24,680 nucleotides of DNA from CAYLZW01 sp964388085 (GCA_964388085.1 CAYLZW010000059.1:1-24680); one strand, 5' to 3'; shown: positions 6,786 through 15,721, counted from the stretch's first letter. Made by a program: numbers and translations. The notes: a model not told the origin generated them from the letters alone.

Positions 6786-9404
6786 GTGTCTTCTCAGCGA
6801 GCCGGAACCGCCGCGATCTTCCTCGCGAAGATCGTCTTCATGGCCGCGGGCTACGCCCTCGTCATCGGCCTGACGCGCTCGCTGACCACCGAAGAGTTCG
6901 GCGACTACAGCGTCGTGTTCGGCGCCGTGGCCCTCATCAACATGGTGGTCATCAACGGCACGCTGCAGACCGTGGCGCGCTTCGTCGCGGCGCGGCCGGG
7001 CAGCGCGGGCGCGGTGCGGCGACGCGCGTTCACCTACCAGGCGGTGTTCGCCAGCGTCATCATCGGCGCCGTCGTGCTCGGCGCGGACGTCATCAGCGCC
7101 GCCCTGCGAGACGCCGCGCTCGCGCCGCTGCTGCGCGCGTCCATGGTGATCACGGGCGTCTACGCCTTCTACGCCATCAACGTCGGCACGCTGAACGGGC
7201 AGAAGCGTTTCGTGCCGCAGGCCTCGCTCGACATCTCGTTCTCGGTCTTCAAGGTGAGCCTGATCCTGCTCGCGACGACGCTCGGCTACGGCCTGTTCGG
7301 CGTCGTCGCCGGCTTCGCGGGCGCGGCGGCGCTGGTCCTCCTCGGCTCCTTCGGCTTCACCGGCCTCGGCCTGAAGGACCCGCCGCGCGCGGCCGCCGGC
7401 GTCGCCAGCGCTCCTCCCGAGGAGGGCGAGAGAGCCGCCGCCGACGACGAGGGCCTGTCGGCGAGCACGTTCATCCGCTTCGCGTTCTCCGTCATGGGCG
7501 TCGCGCTCATCTTGAACTGCGTCATGCAGGCGGACCTCTTCCTGCTGAAGGCCCTCTCGCCCACCGACGTCGCCGACGCTCGCGCCGGGCTCTACGGCGC
7601 CGCGCAGCAGCTCGCGCGCATCCCCTACTACCTGATGGTGACGGCCTCGCTCGTGCTCTTCCCCGTCGTGGCTTCGCTGCACGGCAAGACCGCGGCCGAG
7701 CGCGCGCGCCGGGCGGACACGGTCTCGCAAGCGTTCACCGGCATCCTCGGCCTCGTCGCCGGCATGGCCGCGGTGACCGCGCCCATCGGCGGCCGGGTGT
7801 TGAGCGTCATCTATCCGGAGGCGTACACCGAGGCCGCGCCCGCCTTCCCCTGGCTCGTCACGGCGCTCGTGCTGCTGACGCTCGTGAACGTCGCCATCAC
7901 GATGATCTCGGGCGCTGGCCGGCCCGGCGTCTCCGTCGCCCTGCTCGTCGCGACACTCGTGCTGCAGATCGTCGCCGCGCTGCTGCTCATCCCGCCGCTC
8001 GGGCTCGAGGGCGCCGCCATGGCGACGTGCCTCGCGGCCGGCGCGTCGGTGCTGCTGTGTGTGCTCGCGCTCCGGAGCCTGCTCTCGCTGCGGATCGCGC
8101 CGCGCATCGTCGTGCTGGTGCCGCTCGCGTGCGCGCTCGTCGTCTCGCTGGCCGCCGCCTTCGATCGCTTCGCGCCCGACAACCGCCTGCTCACGGTCGG
8201 GTTCTGCGCCGTCGCCTACCTCGGCTACCTCGGCGTGCTGGCGCTCTTCGGTGTGCTGCTCGGCGCCAAGGCGGACGAGGGCCGCGTCCTGCTCGTCACC
8301 AAGCCGCTGGCGCCGCCCTTCAACGACGGCGCCAAGGTGGTGCCGCGCGCGCTCGTGGAGCGGCTCGATCCGGCGCGGACGGCCGTGGTGTCGACGAAGG
8401 CCGGCCGCCGTCTGCTCGAGCAGGAGCTCGGCGAGCGCTGCCCCGAGGTGCTCGCCGCCTACCTCGGCGGAGGCACGTTCGGCGCCCGCGGCCTCGCGAA
8501 CCTCGTCGTGTTCGCCTACCTGCTGCTGGTGCGTTTTCAGTACGAGACGCTGCACTTCTTCTTCGCGCCGAACAAGCTCACCTGCCGCGCCATTCGCCTG
8601 CTGCGGGTGATCAGCCCGGGCGTCTCGTTCGTGCAGACGGTGATGTCGCGGCCGCAGCGCTACGACGACGGCGCCGCGCTGATCTTCGGCGACGTCGTCA
8701 CCGCCGGCTCCGAGGACACGGCGCGAAGGCTGCGAGACGCCACCGGGCGCGACGTCGTGGTCGTCCGTCCGGGCATCGTCTGTGACGTCGAGAGCGAGCC
8801 GCGCGAGCAGGTGCTCTCGCGCCTTGGCCTGCCGGCGGCGCTCTCGTCCGAGCAGAGCTTTCACGTGCTGTTTGCCGGGGACCTCGACGAGGGCGGGGCG
8901 CTGCCGCACCTCGCGCACATCGCGCCGGCGCTGCTCGAGCAAGAGCCGCGCGTCTGCTTCCACTTCTCGGTGCGCCGCAAGACGGCGGCGACCGAGGGCC
9001 TCGCGCGCGCGTTCCACGACGAGCACCTCGCGCGCTTCGGCGAGCGGGCGCGACTTCACTTCGATCACGCGCCGTTCTCGGAGCTGCTCGACGTCGCGGA
9101 CGCCATGGTGCTGCCGCAAGAGCACCTCGTGCGCAAGGTGGACGCGCCCCTCGTGGTGCTCGAGCAGCTCGCGCGCGGCAAGCCGGTGTTCCTGCTCGAT
9201 CGCGCGCCGCTCGACGAGATCCCGCCGCCGGCGCACAAGGCGCGCATGGTGGCGGACACAGCCGAGCAGCTCGTGAGGCAGGTGCTCGCGTTCGCGCGCG
9301 AGCCGACGCTGCTGCCCGCTCGGGAGCTACAGGCGCACGTGCGGGAGCGCTTTGACATCCGACGTGCGGCACGCGAGTACGAGGACATCCATGGCCGCGT
9401 TTGA
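6786..9404 (+). CDS. Wzx-like flippase fused to a GT-B glycosyltransferase
   Basis: Two-part membrane protein of 872 aa. Residues 1-495 are a polytopic polysaccharide exporter of the MOP/Wzx type with about 14 hydrophobic helices, opening with the typical AKIVFMAAGYALVIGLTRSL and TTEEFGDYSVVFG. This part would flip a lipid-linked glycan across the inner membrane. From about 500, after GAKADEGRVLLVTKPLAPP, the chain becomes a soluble cytoplasmic GT-B (GT4-like) glycosyltransferase. It carries VLFAGDLDEGG, a DAPLVVLEQLARGKPV motif (about 785-800) as in nucleotide-sugar binding loops, and a typical C-terminal helix. I chose the GTG at 6786 because GGAG at 6773-6776 is 9 nt upstream. The reading frame is continuous, so this is a genuine single ORF unless the sequence has an error near 8270. 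The gene heads a five-gene operon and overlaps the next gene by 14 nt. Confidence 0.85.
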   Translation: MSSQRAGTAAIFLAKIVFMAAGYALVIGLTRSLTTEEFGDYSVVFGAVALINMVVINGTLQTVARFVAARPGSAGAVRRRAFTYQAVFASVIIGAVVLGADVISAALRDAALAPLLRASMVITGVYAFYAINVGTLNGQKRFVPQASLDISFSVFKVSLILLATTLGYGLFGVVAGFAGAAALVLLGSFGFTGLGLKDPPRAAAGVASAPPEEGERAAADDEGLSASTFIRFAFSVMGVALILNCVMQADLFLLKALSPTDVADARAGLYGAAQQLARIPYYLMVTASLVLFPVVASLHGKTAAERARRADTVSQAFTGILGLVAGMAAVTAPIGGRVLSVIYPEAYTEAAPAFPWLVTALVLLTLVNVAITMISGAGRPGVSVALLVATLVLQIVAALLLIPPLGLEGAAMATCLAAGASVLLCVLALRSLLSLRIAPRIVVLVPLACALVVSLAAAFDRFAPDNRLLTVGFCAVAYLGYLGVLALFGVLLGAKADEGRVLLVTKPLAPPFNDGAKVVPRALVERLDPARTAVVSTKAGRRLLEQELGERCPEVLAAYLGGGTFGARGLANLVVFAYLLLVRFQYETLHFFFAPNKLTCRAIRLLRVISPGVSFVQTVMSRPQRYDDGAALIFGDVVTAGSEDTARRLRDATGRDVVVVRPGIVCDVESEPREQVLSRLGLPAALSSEQSFHVLFAGDLDEGGALPHLAHIAPALLEQEPRVCFHFSVRRKTAATEGLARAFHDEHLARFGERARLHFDHAPFSELLDVADAMVLPQEHLVRKVDAPLVVLEQLARGKPVFLLDRAPLDEIPPPAHKARMVADTAEQLVRQVLAFAREPTLLPARELQAHVRERFDIRRAAREYEDIHGRV

Positions 9405-10116
9405 GCCCAGCATCGACAACAAGAGTTATTACGACCGCTTCGCCGCGCGTTACGAAGAGCGCCGGCACGCGGGCTATCACCTGCTCATCGATGATCTCGA
9501 GAGCGAGCTCGTGCTCGACGTCGCCCAGGGTAAGCAGACGCTCGAGGTCGGCTGTGGCACCGGGCTCATCCTCGAGCGCGTGAGCAAGGCGGCCCGCCGC
9601 GCCGTGGGCGTGGACCTCTCGGCCGGCATGATCGCGAAGGCGAAGGAGCGCGGCCTCGACGTGCACATCGGCTCCGCCACCGCGCTGCCCTTCGCGGACG
9701 AGAGCTTCGACGTCAGCTACTCGTTCAAGGTGCTCGCCCACGTCGAGGATCTGCCGCGCGCGCTGTCCGAGATGGCGCGCGTGACCCGTCCGGGCGGGCG
9801 CGTGTTCGCCGAGCTCTACAACAAGCACTCGGCCCGTTACGTGATCAGGCGCCTGCGCGGCGGGCACGCCATCGCGCCCGGCCTGCACGACGACCAGGTG
9901 TATGTGCGCTTCGACTCGCCGGCCGAGATGGAGCGCGCGCTGCCCCCTGGCCTCGAGCTCGTGCGCCTTCATGGCGTTCGCGTCGTCACCACCGCGCCGC
10001 AGATGGTCGGCTGGCCGCTCGTCGGCAGCGCGCTGCGCCGGGCCGAGCGCACGCTGCGCAGCTCGCCCCTCGGCCGCTTCGGCGGCTTCCTCGTGATGGA
10101 GTGCGTGAAGCGCTGA
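9391..10116 (+). CDS. Class I SAM-dependent methyltransferase
   Basis: Protein of 241 aa with the Methyltransf_11-type fold. Motif I, LEVGCGTGLIL (51-61), binds S-adenosylmethionine. The acidic residue of motif II is in VGVDLSAGM, and ALPFADESFDVSYS and ARVTRPGGRVFAEL follow in the usual order. The start at 9391 gives a 14-nt overlap with the flippase fusion, which suggests coupled translation. Within a glycan locus it could methylate a sugar, a lipid carrier or a glycan end. The acceptor cannot be told from sequence, and other small molecules are possible. The C-terminal part (PQMVGWPLVGSALRRAERTL, then a hydrophobic GGFLVME) suggests possible membrane association. Confidence 0.85.
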   Translation: MAAFEPSIDNKSYYDRFAARYEERRHAGYHLLIDDLESELVLDVAQGKQTLEVGCGTGLILERVSKAARRAVGVDLSAGMIAKAKERGLDVHIGSATALPFADESFDVSYSFKVLAHVEDLPRALSEMARVTRPGGRVFAELYNKHSARYVIRRLRGGHAIAPGLHDDQVYVRFDSPAEMERALPPGLELVRLHGVRVVTTAPQMVGWPLVGSALRRAERTLRSSPLGRFGGFLVMECVKR

Positions 10117-10126
10117 GCCGTTCGCG

Positions 10127-10933
10127 ATGCACGTCCGGGTCCAGCTGCCTGCTCGCGATGAAGCGCCCACCCTCGAGGCGGTCGTGCGCCGCGCGCTGCT
10201 GGCGCTCGACACGCTCGCGGACGACACGACACGGACCTCGGTGCTCGTGCTCGACGACGCCTCCCGCGACGACACGCGCGCCATCGCGCTCTCCCTCGCC
10301 GCGGAGGACGCGCGCCTGCAGGTCCTGTCCCTGCCCGCGAGCCGCGGGGTCGGGCACGCCTTCCGCGCCGGCCTCGAGCGCGCGCTGGCGGACGGCGTCG
10401 ACGTGCTCGTGAACCTCGACGCGGACGGGCAGTTCGACGCCATGGACGTGCTGCCCATCGTGCGCCCGCTGCTCGAGGGCCACGCCGACCTCGTCACCGC
10501 CTCGCGCTTCCTCGGCGTGAAGCCTTCGCCGCCCATCCCCGCCGTGCGCGCGTTCGGCAACCACGTCCTCGCTGGCGTCGTCTCTGCGCTCGCCGGGCGG
10601 CGCATCTCGGACGCCTGCTGCGGCCTGCGCGCGTTCTCTCGTCGTGCGCTCGAGATCATGCGCCTCTGCGAGGACTTCACCTACACGCAGGAGACGCTCC
10701 TGCAGTGCGCGTGGGCGGGGCTCCGCTTCGAGGAGGTGCCGGTCCTCGTGCGCGGCACGCGCGCCGTCGGTCGCTCCCGCGTGGCGAGCAGCGTCGTGCG
10801 TTATGGCGTTCGGGTCGCGGGCATCCTCGCGCGGAGCTGGCCGCGGCGGCACCGGTTCCGAGCGCACGCCGAGCGGCCGGAGCTGTGGCTGACGGAGCCC
10901 GCGCCGCTGCTCGAGGACCACCGTTCGCTGTGA
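10127..10933 (+). CDS. GT2 family glycosyltransferase (polyprenyl-phosphate type)
   Basis: Protein of 268 aa with a GT-A fold like dolichol-phosphate mannosyltransferase. It starts with PARDEAPTLEAVV, the nucleotide-binding opening of the family, and continues with VLVLDDASRDDT, SRGVGHAFRAGLERA and NLDADGQFDAMD, whose DAD near residue 98 is the metal-binding motif. SRFLGV and CCGLRAFSRRA follow. There is no C-terminal membrane pair, only a basic tail. It probably moves a sugar from a nucleotide donor to a lipid phosphate or to the growing glycan on the inner face of the membrane. It starts 10 nt after the methyltransferase stop with no obvious Shine-Dalgarno. Its stop overlaps the next start in GTGA. 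Donor and acceptor are unknown. Confidence 0.87.
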   Translation: MHVRVQLPARDEAPTLEAVVRRALLALDTLADDTTRTSVLVLDDASRDDTRAIALSLAAEDARLQVLSLPASRGVGHAFRAGLERALADGVDVLVNLDADGQFDAMDVLPIVRPLLEGHADLVTASRFLGVKPSPPIPAVRAFGNHVLAGVVSALAGRRISDACCGLRAFSRRALEIMRLCEDFTYTQETLLQCAWAGLRFEEVPVLVRGTRAVGRSRVASSVVRYGVRVAGILARSWPRRHRFRAHAERPELWLTEPAPLLEDHRSL

Positions 10934-12186
10934 GCCGCGCGCACGAGAGATCAGCCCCGCCGCGCATCGGGCGCGCTGAAACGCGCGGCTTCGAGGGCGC
11001 GCGCTTCCTCTTCGTGTCGTCGTCGTACCCCTTTCATCGCGAGGACTTTCACGCGCTCTTCGTGCACGAGATGGCCAAGGCGCTCGTCGGCCGCGGCGCC
11101 CACGTCCGCGTGCTCACGCCGCAGACGCCCGAGGGAGGCGCTGCCGTCGAGGTCTGGGAGGGCGTCGAGGTCAGACGCTTTGGCTATCCGGGGCTCTCCG
11201 TCCTGCCGCTCACCGGCGGGGAAGGCATGCTCGAGAACGCGCGCGCGCGACCGCTGAAGGTGTTGTCGGCGCCGGGCCTCATGGCCTCGTTCTTCCGCGC
11301 GACCCGACGGGCCGTGCGAGAGGCGCCGCCCAACGTCGTCGTCACGCATTGGCTCGTGCCCACGGGGCTGGCGGTGTCCTTGGCGCTGCTTCGTTCGCTC
11401 ACGCGTTGTCCGGTGCTGCACGTCGCGCACAGCTCGGACGTGCACCTGCTCGCGCGCTTGCCGGTGGGGCGCGCTCTTTGCCGCGCCATCTCGTCGAGCG
11501 GGCCGGTGCTGGCGACGAGCGAGGCGCTGGCCGCGCGCCTACGCTCCGCTCGCCTCGTCGACGATCCCATCGTCTGGCGTCTCCCGCTGCAGCTACCCCC
11601 GGAGCCTCCGCCGCGGACGTCCTCCCACTCCTCGCTGCGCGTCGTCGCCATGTCGCGGCTCATCGAGGGCAAGGGGCTGCTCACGCTCGTGCGCGCGGCC
11701 GCGCTCGTGCCCTCCGTCGAGCTGCGCGTCGCCGGCGCCGGGCCGCTCGCCGACCGCCTCGACGACGAGATTCGCGCGCTCCACGTCGAGGATCGCGTCC
11801 AGCTCGTCGGCGCCGTGCTGGGCGACGCGAAGGACGCGCTGCTCGCGAGCGGCGACGTGTTCGCCTTCGTCCCCGAGCCGCGCACCGGATCCTTCGAGGA
11901 CAACCTGCCCATCTCGGTGCTCGAGGGCATGGCGCACGGCCTGCCGGTGCTCGCGACCCGGGTCGGCAACCTGCCGGAGCTCCTCGCGCGGCGGGGCGGA
12001 GGCGTGCTCACCGGCGCCGACGTGGCTTCGGTGGCGCGCGCGCTCGAAGCCCTCGCGGCCGAGGACAGGAGCGAGCTGTCGCAGAGGGCGCGCGAGACGG
12101 CGGAGGGCTTCTCGGTGACGACCTCGCTGCAAGCGCTGGAGTCGGTGCTGGCCTCCCTGCCACCGCGCCGCGCGAGAGCTTGCTAG
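10930..12186 (+). CDS. GT4 family glycosyltransferase
   Basis: Cytoplasmic GT-B retaining glycosyltransferase of 418 aa. The N-terminal Rossmann half has ARFLFVSSSYPFHREDFHAL and HWLVPTGLAVSL, with HSSDVHLLARLP before the interdomain linker. The C-terminal half starts at VVAMSRLIEGKG and holds ELRVAGAGPL and the donor-binding motif EPRTGSFEDNLPISVLE, with its two Glu at about 316 and 332, then GMAHGLPVLAT. The GTG start at 10930 overlaps the TGA of the GT2 gene (GTGA), so the two are very likely translated together. It probably adds one sugar of the glycan made by this operon. Sugar and linkage are not readable. Confidence 0.88.
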   Translation: MSRAHERSAPPRIGRAETRGFEGARFLFVSSSYPFHREDFHALFVHEMAKALVGRGAHVRVLTPQTPEGGAAVEVWEGVEVRRFGYPGLSVLPLTGGEGMLENARARPLKVLSAPGLMASFFRATRRAVREAPPNVVVTHWLVPTGLAVSLALLRSLTRCPVLHVAHSSDVHLLARLPVGRALCRAISSSGPVLATSEALAARLRSARLVDDPIVWRLPLQLPPEPPPRTSSHSSLRVVAMSRLIEGKGLLTLVRAAALVPSVELRVAGAGPLADRLDDEIRALHVEDRVQLVGAVLGDAKDALLASGDVFAFVPEPRTGSFEDNLPISVLEGMAHGLPVLATRVGNLPELLARRGGGVLTGADVASVARALEALAAEDRSELSQRARETAEGFSVTTSLQALESVLASLPPRRARAC

Positions 12187-12196
12187 AAGGGCGCTC

Positions 12197-14695
12197 ATGC
12201 GGGCGGCGACCTCCTCCGACGACGATCCGCGGCTCCTCGGCGGGCTCGCGTGGGCGCTCGTGCTCGCGTTGCCCATCGCGTTGGTCGACGCCGGCTTCGC
12301 GCTCGCGCGAGCTCCTCGCGGCAGCGCCTTGGTGCTCGGCGCCCTCGCCCTGTTGCTGCTCCATCCGGCCCTCTCGTGTCTGCTCGTGACCGTGAGCTGG
12401 CCGCTGCTGCGCGTCGTCGGCAAGAGCGCTCGGCGCACGCTCGGCGACTGGAGGCAGGCCGCGCCCGGCGGCGTCGAGGCGACCCGCACGGTGCTCCTCG
12501 GCGCGCGAGCGGGGCTCTTGCTCGCCGCCGTCCTCGGCTCCTCGCTCGTCGGGATGACGCTGTTCAAGGGCATCCAGACGGCGCTCTACGTCTCTCTCGG
12601 CCAGAGCCTGCTCGCGAGCATGACGCTCGTCGTCGCCTGGCTCGCCGGCACCACGCTGGCGCGCCGGCTCGATGGCGTGCCCCTGCCGCTTCCTGGCGTC
12701 AGTCGCGCGCGCTCGCTCGTCGTGCTCGTGACGCTTGGGGGGCTCGCGTACGCGGTGCTGTGGCTGCGGCGCGATCTGCTGTTCAAGGAGATCGAGCCGT
12801 GGATGGTGCTCGCGCTGCTCCTTCATGGCGCCCTCCCGCTCGTCGCCGTCACGCTCCGCGCGCCGCGTCGTCTCCTCGCGCTGCGGGGACGAGCCGTCGC
12901 GCTCCCACCGGCCGTGGTGGCGCTGGCGCTCGTCGTGGGCAGCGTCCCGAGCGTGGGGTCCGTGCTCGGCGTGTACGCGCCGGCCGGCAGCCGGATCGCG
13001 CACGCCGCCGCGCCGCTCAGCGACTTCGACGGCGACGGCGTTGCGTGGCTGCTCGGCGGCTCGGACTGTGGCCCCTTCGACGCCACCATTTATCCGGGCG
13101 CCAGCGAGACGCTCGGGGACGGCGTCGATCAGGACTGCGACGGTGCCGACCTCGAGAGCAGCGGTGAGGCCGCGGCGGAGAACGTGCCCCTCGCGCCCGA
13201 GGAGCGCCCCGCGCTCATCGTCATCGTCAGCGTCGACGCGCTACGGCGCGATCACGTCGGCGTCTTCGGCGGCGGCGAGCTGACGCCCAACCTCGATCGC
13301 TTCGCGAAGAAGGCCGTCGTGTTCGACAACGCCTTCTCGAGCGGCACGGTCACGCTCGCGGCGCTGCCGGGGATGCTGACGGGGCGTTCGATGACCGAGG
13401 TGTACCGCGCCATGGACAAGCGGCACCTCGACGACACGCTGCGGACGCTGCCCGAGGTGCTGAAGCCGGCCGGCTTCACGAGCGGCATGATCGTCGACGG
13501 CATCGCCGCGCATCGGCACGGCTGGGATCGCGGCTTCGACACCAGCCTCGATCTGCTGAACGCCAAGCGTGAGCGCGCGGACGAGGTGGTCGATCACGCG
13601 CTGGCGTGGCTCGACGAGCACGACGAGGGCAAGCGGCTCCTCTGGGTACACCTCTTCGACCCGCACGCCCCCTATCGTGACGTGAAGGAGATCGACCTCG
13701 GCGACGATCGTCGCGGCCGCTACGCCGAGAGCGTCGCCTGGCTCGACCGTCACCTCGGCCGGCTGCTCGAGCGCCTCGAGTCGCTCGAGGCCACCGTGGT
13801 GTTCTTCGCCGACCACGGCGAGCACCTCGGCGAGCACGGCCGCGTCGGCCATGGCAAGGACGTCTACGGCGACGGCGCGCGCATCCCGCTCATCGTGCGC
13901 ACGCCTTGGTCGCTGCCGCGCCGCGTGCGCACCGCGGTCTGGCAGCTCGATGTGCTGCCCACGCTCGCGCACCTCGTCGGCGTCGGCGCGCCGCTCACCC
14001 GCGGACGCAGCCTCGTGCCGGAGCTCAAGGGCGCGCCGGACGACCTCACGCGCGCGGTCTTCACGGAGGGCTTTTATGGCTACGACTGGCGCAGCGTGAG
14101 CACGGCGACGCACCGGCTGCTCTACGCCGCGCACGCGAACAGCTACGAGCTCTACGACACCGTCGCGGACCCGGCGGAGAGCGAGAACCTCTACCGCCCC
14201 GGCGAGGCGATCTCCGACGCCATGCGCCGCCGCCTCGCGCTGTTCACCGCGACGGTGCGGAACGCAGGCGAGCGCGAGACCCTGGCGCTCCGGCGCGCCA
14301 ACACCGTCGACGAGGTGCCGGAGCACGCGCGCCTGCCTGCGCCCGCCAAGCTCGGCGACGGCATGGAGGTGCTCGGCTACGCCATGCGGCGCGAGAGCGC
14401 GACGAAGCAGATCGTCGACGTGTACGTACGGCCGAGCGAGGTGCCGGCGCGCTCCTACAAGCTCGAGCTCACCCTCGAGAAGGGCGGCAAGCAGCTGCGC
14501 GCGGCGGTCATCCCCGGCAAGGCGCGCTACCCGACGCACCAGTGGACGCCGGACACCATCGTCAAGGTCCCCGTCCGCATCAAGCTGAAGGAGAAGGACG
14601 CCGAGGGTTGGTCCGTCAGCGTCGCGCTCGTGGACTTCAGCGGCGGCGGCGAGCGCGTCCCCGCCGAGCCGAGCCCGCTGCCCGCGCCTCGCTGA
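12197..14695 (+). CDS. Membrane-anchored sulfatase-like enzyme with MopE-type metal motif
   Basis: Protein of 832 aa in three parts. Residues 1-270 contain about seven hydrophobic helices. Residues 276-316 are an Asp/Cys-rich metal-binding stretch (DFDGDG, SDCGPFDATIYPGASETL, DGVDQDCDG) of the MopE type, placed to lie outside the membrane. From about 339 follows an alkaline-phosphatase-superfamily domain. Its metal ligands are visible: D347 in VSVDALRRDH, D539 and H540 in ADHGEHLGEHG, and H552. The nucleophile position holds Thr386 (VTLAALPGMLTG) instead of the Cys or Ser of formylglycine sulfatases, as in LtaS/EptA-type phosphotransferases. The Pro-Ser-Arg that normally follows is also absent. 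It may add or remove a phospho- or sulfo-group on the glycan at the outer face. The start lies 10 nt after the GT4 stop behind AGAAGGG. Confidence 0.85.
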   Translation: MRAATSSDDDPRLLGGLAWALVLALPIALVDAGFALARAPRGSALVLGALALLLLHPALSCLLVTVSWPLLRVVGKSARRTLGDWRQAAPGGVEATRTVLLGARAGLLLAAVLGSSLVGMTLFKGIQTALYVSLGQSLLASMTLVVAWLAGTTLARRLDGVPLPLPGVSRARSLVVLVTLGGLAYAVLWLRRDLLFKEIEPWMVLALLLHGALPLVAVTLRAPRRLLALRGRAVALPPAVVALALVVGSVPSVGSVLGVYAPAGSRIAHAAAPLSDFDGDGVAWLLGGSDCGPFDATIYPGASETLGDGVDQDCDGADLESSGEAAAENVPLAPEERPALIVIVSVDALRRDHVGVFGGGELTPNLDRFAKKAVVFDNAFSSGTVTLAALPGMLTGRSMTEVYRAMDKRHLDDTLRTLPEVLKPAGFTSGMIVDGIAAHRHGWDRGFDTSLDLLNAKRERADEVVDHALAWLDEHDEGKRLLWVHLFDPHAPYRDVKEIDLGDDRRGRYAESVAWLDRHLGRLLERLESLEATVVFFADHGEHLGEHGRVGHGKDVYGDGARIPLIVRTPWSLPRRVRTAVWQLDVLPTLAHLVGVGAPLTRGRSLVPELKGAPDDLTRAVFTEGFYGYDWRSVSTATHRLLYAAHANSYELYDTVADPAESENLYRPGEAISDAMRRRLALFTATVRNAGERETLALRRANTVDEVPEHARLPAPAKLGDGMEVLGYAMRRESATKQIVDVYVRPSEVPARSYKLELTLEKGGKQLRAAVIPGKARYPTHQWTPDTIVKVPVRIKLKEKDAEGWSVSVALVDFSGGGERVPAEPSPLPAPR

Positions 14696-14719
14696 GCGCG
14701 CTCGAGCATGAGCGCTCAG
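14692..14719. terminator. Second bidirectional stop-codon hairpin
   Basis: CTGAGCGC (14692-14699) pairs perfectly with GCGCTCAG (14712-14719) across a 12-nt loop. The TGA of the sulfatase-like gene is in the left arm and the TGA of the convergent yedI-type gene is in the right arm, as at 5521-5540, and the core sequence is the same. No U-run follows. A role as shared terminator for two convergent units is inferred. Confidence 0.5.
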
Positions 14720-15645
14720 GGGGAGGGCGAGGCCGCGCGCACGCGCGACATGACCTTCTTCACCAGCGTCACCAGCGCCAGCACGACGGCGCCCACGCCG
14801 ACGCCGACGACGAGGGGCGCCAGGACGCCGAGCGCGCTCTTCAACATCATCGTGCCGCCGAGGCCGCCGAGCCAGTGCTCGAGCCGCGCCTCGGCGCCGG
14901 GGATGCCGTGCAGGATGATGCCGCCGCCGACGAGGAACATGGCGATGGTGCCGACGACGGACAGGCCCTTCATGAACAAGGGCGTCTTGTCGACGAGCAG
15001 GGCGCCGAAGCGCTGCTTCAGCGAGCCTGCCGAGCCTGTCGTGCGCAGGTGCAGGCCGATGTCGTCGAGCTTCACGATGCCGGCGACGAGCCCATAGATG
15101 GCGATCGTCATGCCGAAGGCCACGATGGTGAGCACGGTGGCCTTGGTCCGGAATTCCTGGTCTGCCACAGCGCCGAGCGTCACGGCCACGATCTCCGCCG
15201 ACAGGATGACGTCGGTGGTGATGGCCTGCCTGATCTTCCGTGACTCCACCTGCTGCAGCGCCTTCGGGTCCGGCGCCTGCAGGGCGTCGAGCAGCTCGTC
15301 GTGGTGCTCCTCGTCGTGCTTGTCCTTGCGGTGCAGCACCTTGTGCACGCCCTCGTAACAGAGGAACGCGCCGCCGAGCATGAGCAGCGGCGTGATGAAC
15401 GACTGCGGCAGAAGGAGCGCGAGCGGGATGAGCACGCACTTGTTCACCGCCGAGCCGAGCGCGACCTTGCCGACGATGGGCAGCTCGCGCGAGGGAGCGA
15501 GCCCGACGAGCCCCTCGGCGTTCACCGCCAGGTCGTCGCCCGCGAGCCCGGCCGTCTTCTTCGCGGCCACCTTCGTCATGGTGGCGACGTCGTCCATGAG
15601 CATGGACATGTCGTCGAGCAGCGCCAACAGACCGGTCACGGCCAT
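14716..15645 (-). CDS. yedI: YedI/DUF808 family inner-membrane protein
   Basis: Integral-membrane protein of 309 aa recognised by the family opening MAVTGLLALLDDMSMLMDDV and the following KVAAKKTAGLAGDDLAVN and GVHKVLHRKDKHDEEHHDEL segments, the last being a charged, His-rich cytosolic loop. About six hydrophobic helices follow at roughly 60-85, 150-215 and 240-300. The length matches the E. coli YedI family. The biochemical function of the family is not established. AGAGGTGA lies directly upstream of the ATG, a good ribosome site. The gene appears to stand alone and converges on the glycan operon. Confidence 0.9.
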   Translation of the reverse strand: MAVTGLLALLDDMSMLMDDVATMTKVAAKKTAGLAGDDLAVNAEGLVGLAPSRELPIVGKVALGSAVNKCVLIPLALLLPQSFITPLLMLGGAFLCYEGVHKVLHRKDKHDEEHHDELLDALQAPDPKALQQVESRKIRQAITTDVILSAEIVAVTLGAVADQEFRTKATVLTIVAFGMTIAIYGLVAGIVKLDDIGLHLRTTGSAGSLKQRFGALLVDKTPLFMKGLSVVGTIAMFLVGGGIILHGIPGAEARLEHWLGGLGGTMMLKSALGVLAPLVVGVGVGAVVLALVTLVKKVMSRVRAASPSP

Positions 15646-15721
15646 CGTTCACCTCTGGCGGACGCGACTAGCGCAGGGGGGCGCGTTCGACCAGGCACGG
15701 AGCCCGGCCGTCGGAATTGAA

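Noticed and set aside
6714..9236. 840-codon open frame on the minus strand opposite the flippase fusion
   Set aside because: Its product is nearly all Arg, Glu, Asp, Gly, Ala and His without domains, the usual antisense shadow in very GC-rich DNA. The + strand product has clear domains.
13340..13390. Classical formylglycine sulfatase active site
   Set aside because: No Cys/Ser-x-Pro-x-Arg is present; Thr occupies the nucleophile place, so arylsulfatase activity is not claimed.
13241..15652. 803-codon minus frame over the sulfatase-like and yedI genes
   Set aside because: It spans two real genes in a different frame and gives low-complexity Arg/Ala/His sequence.
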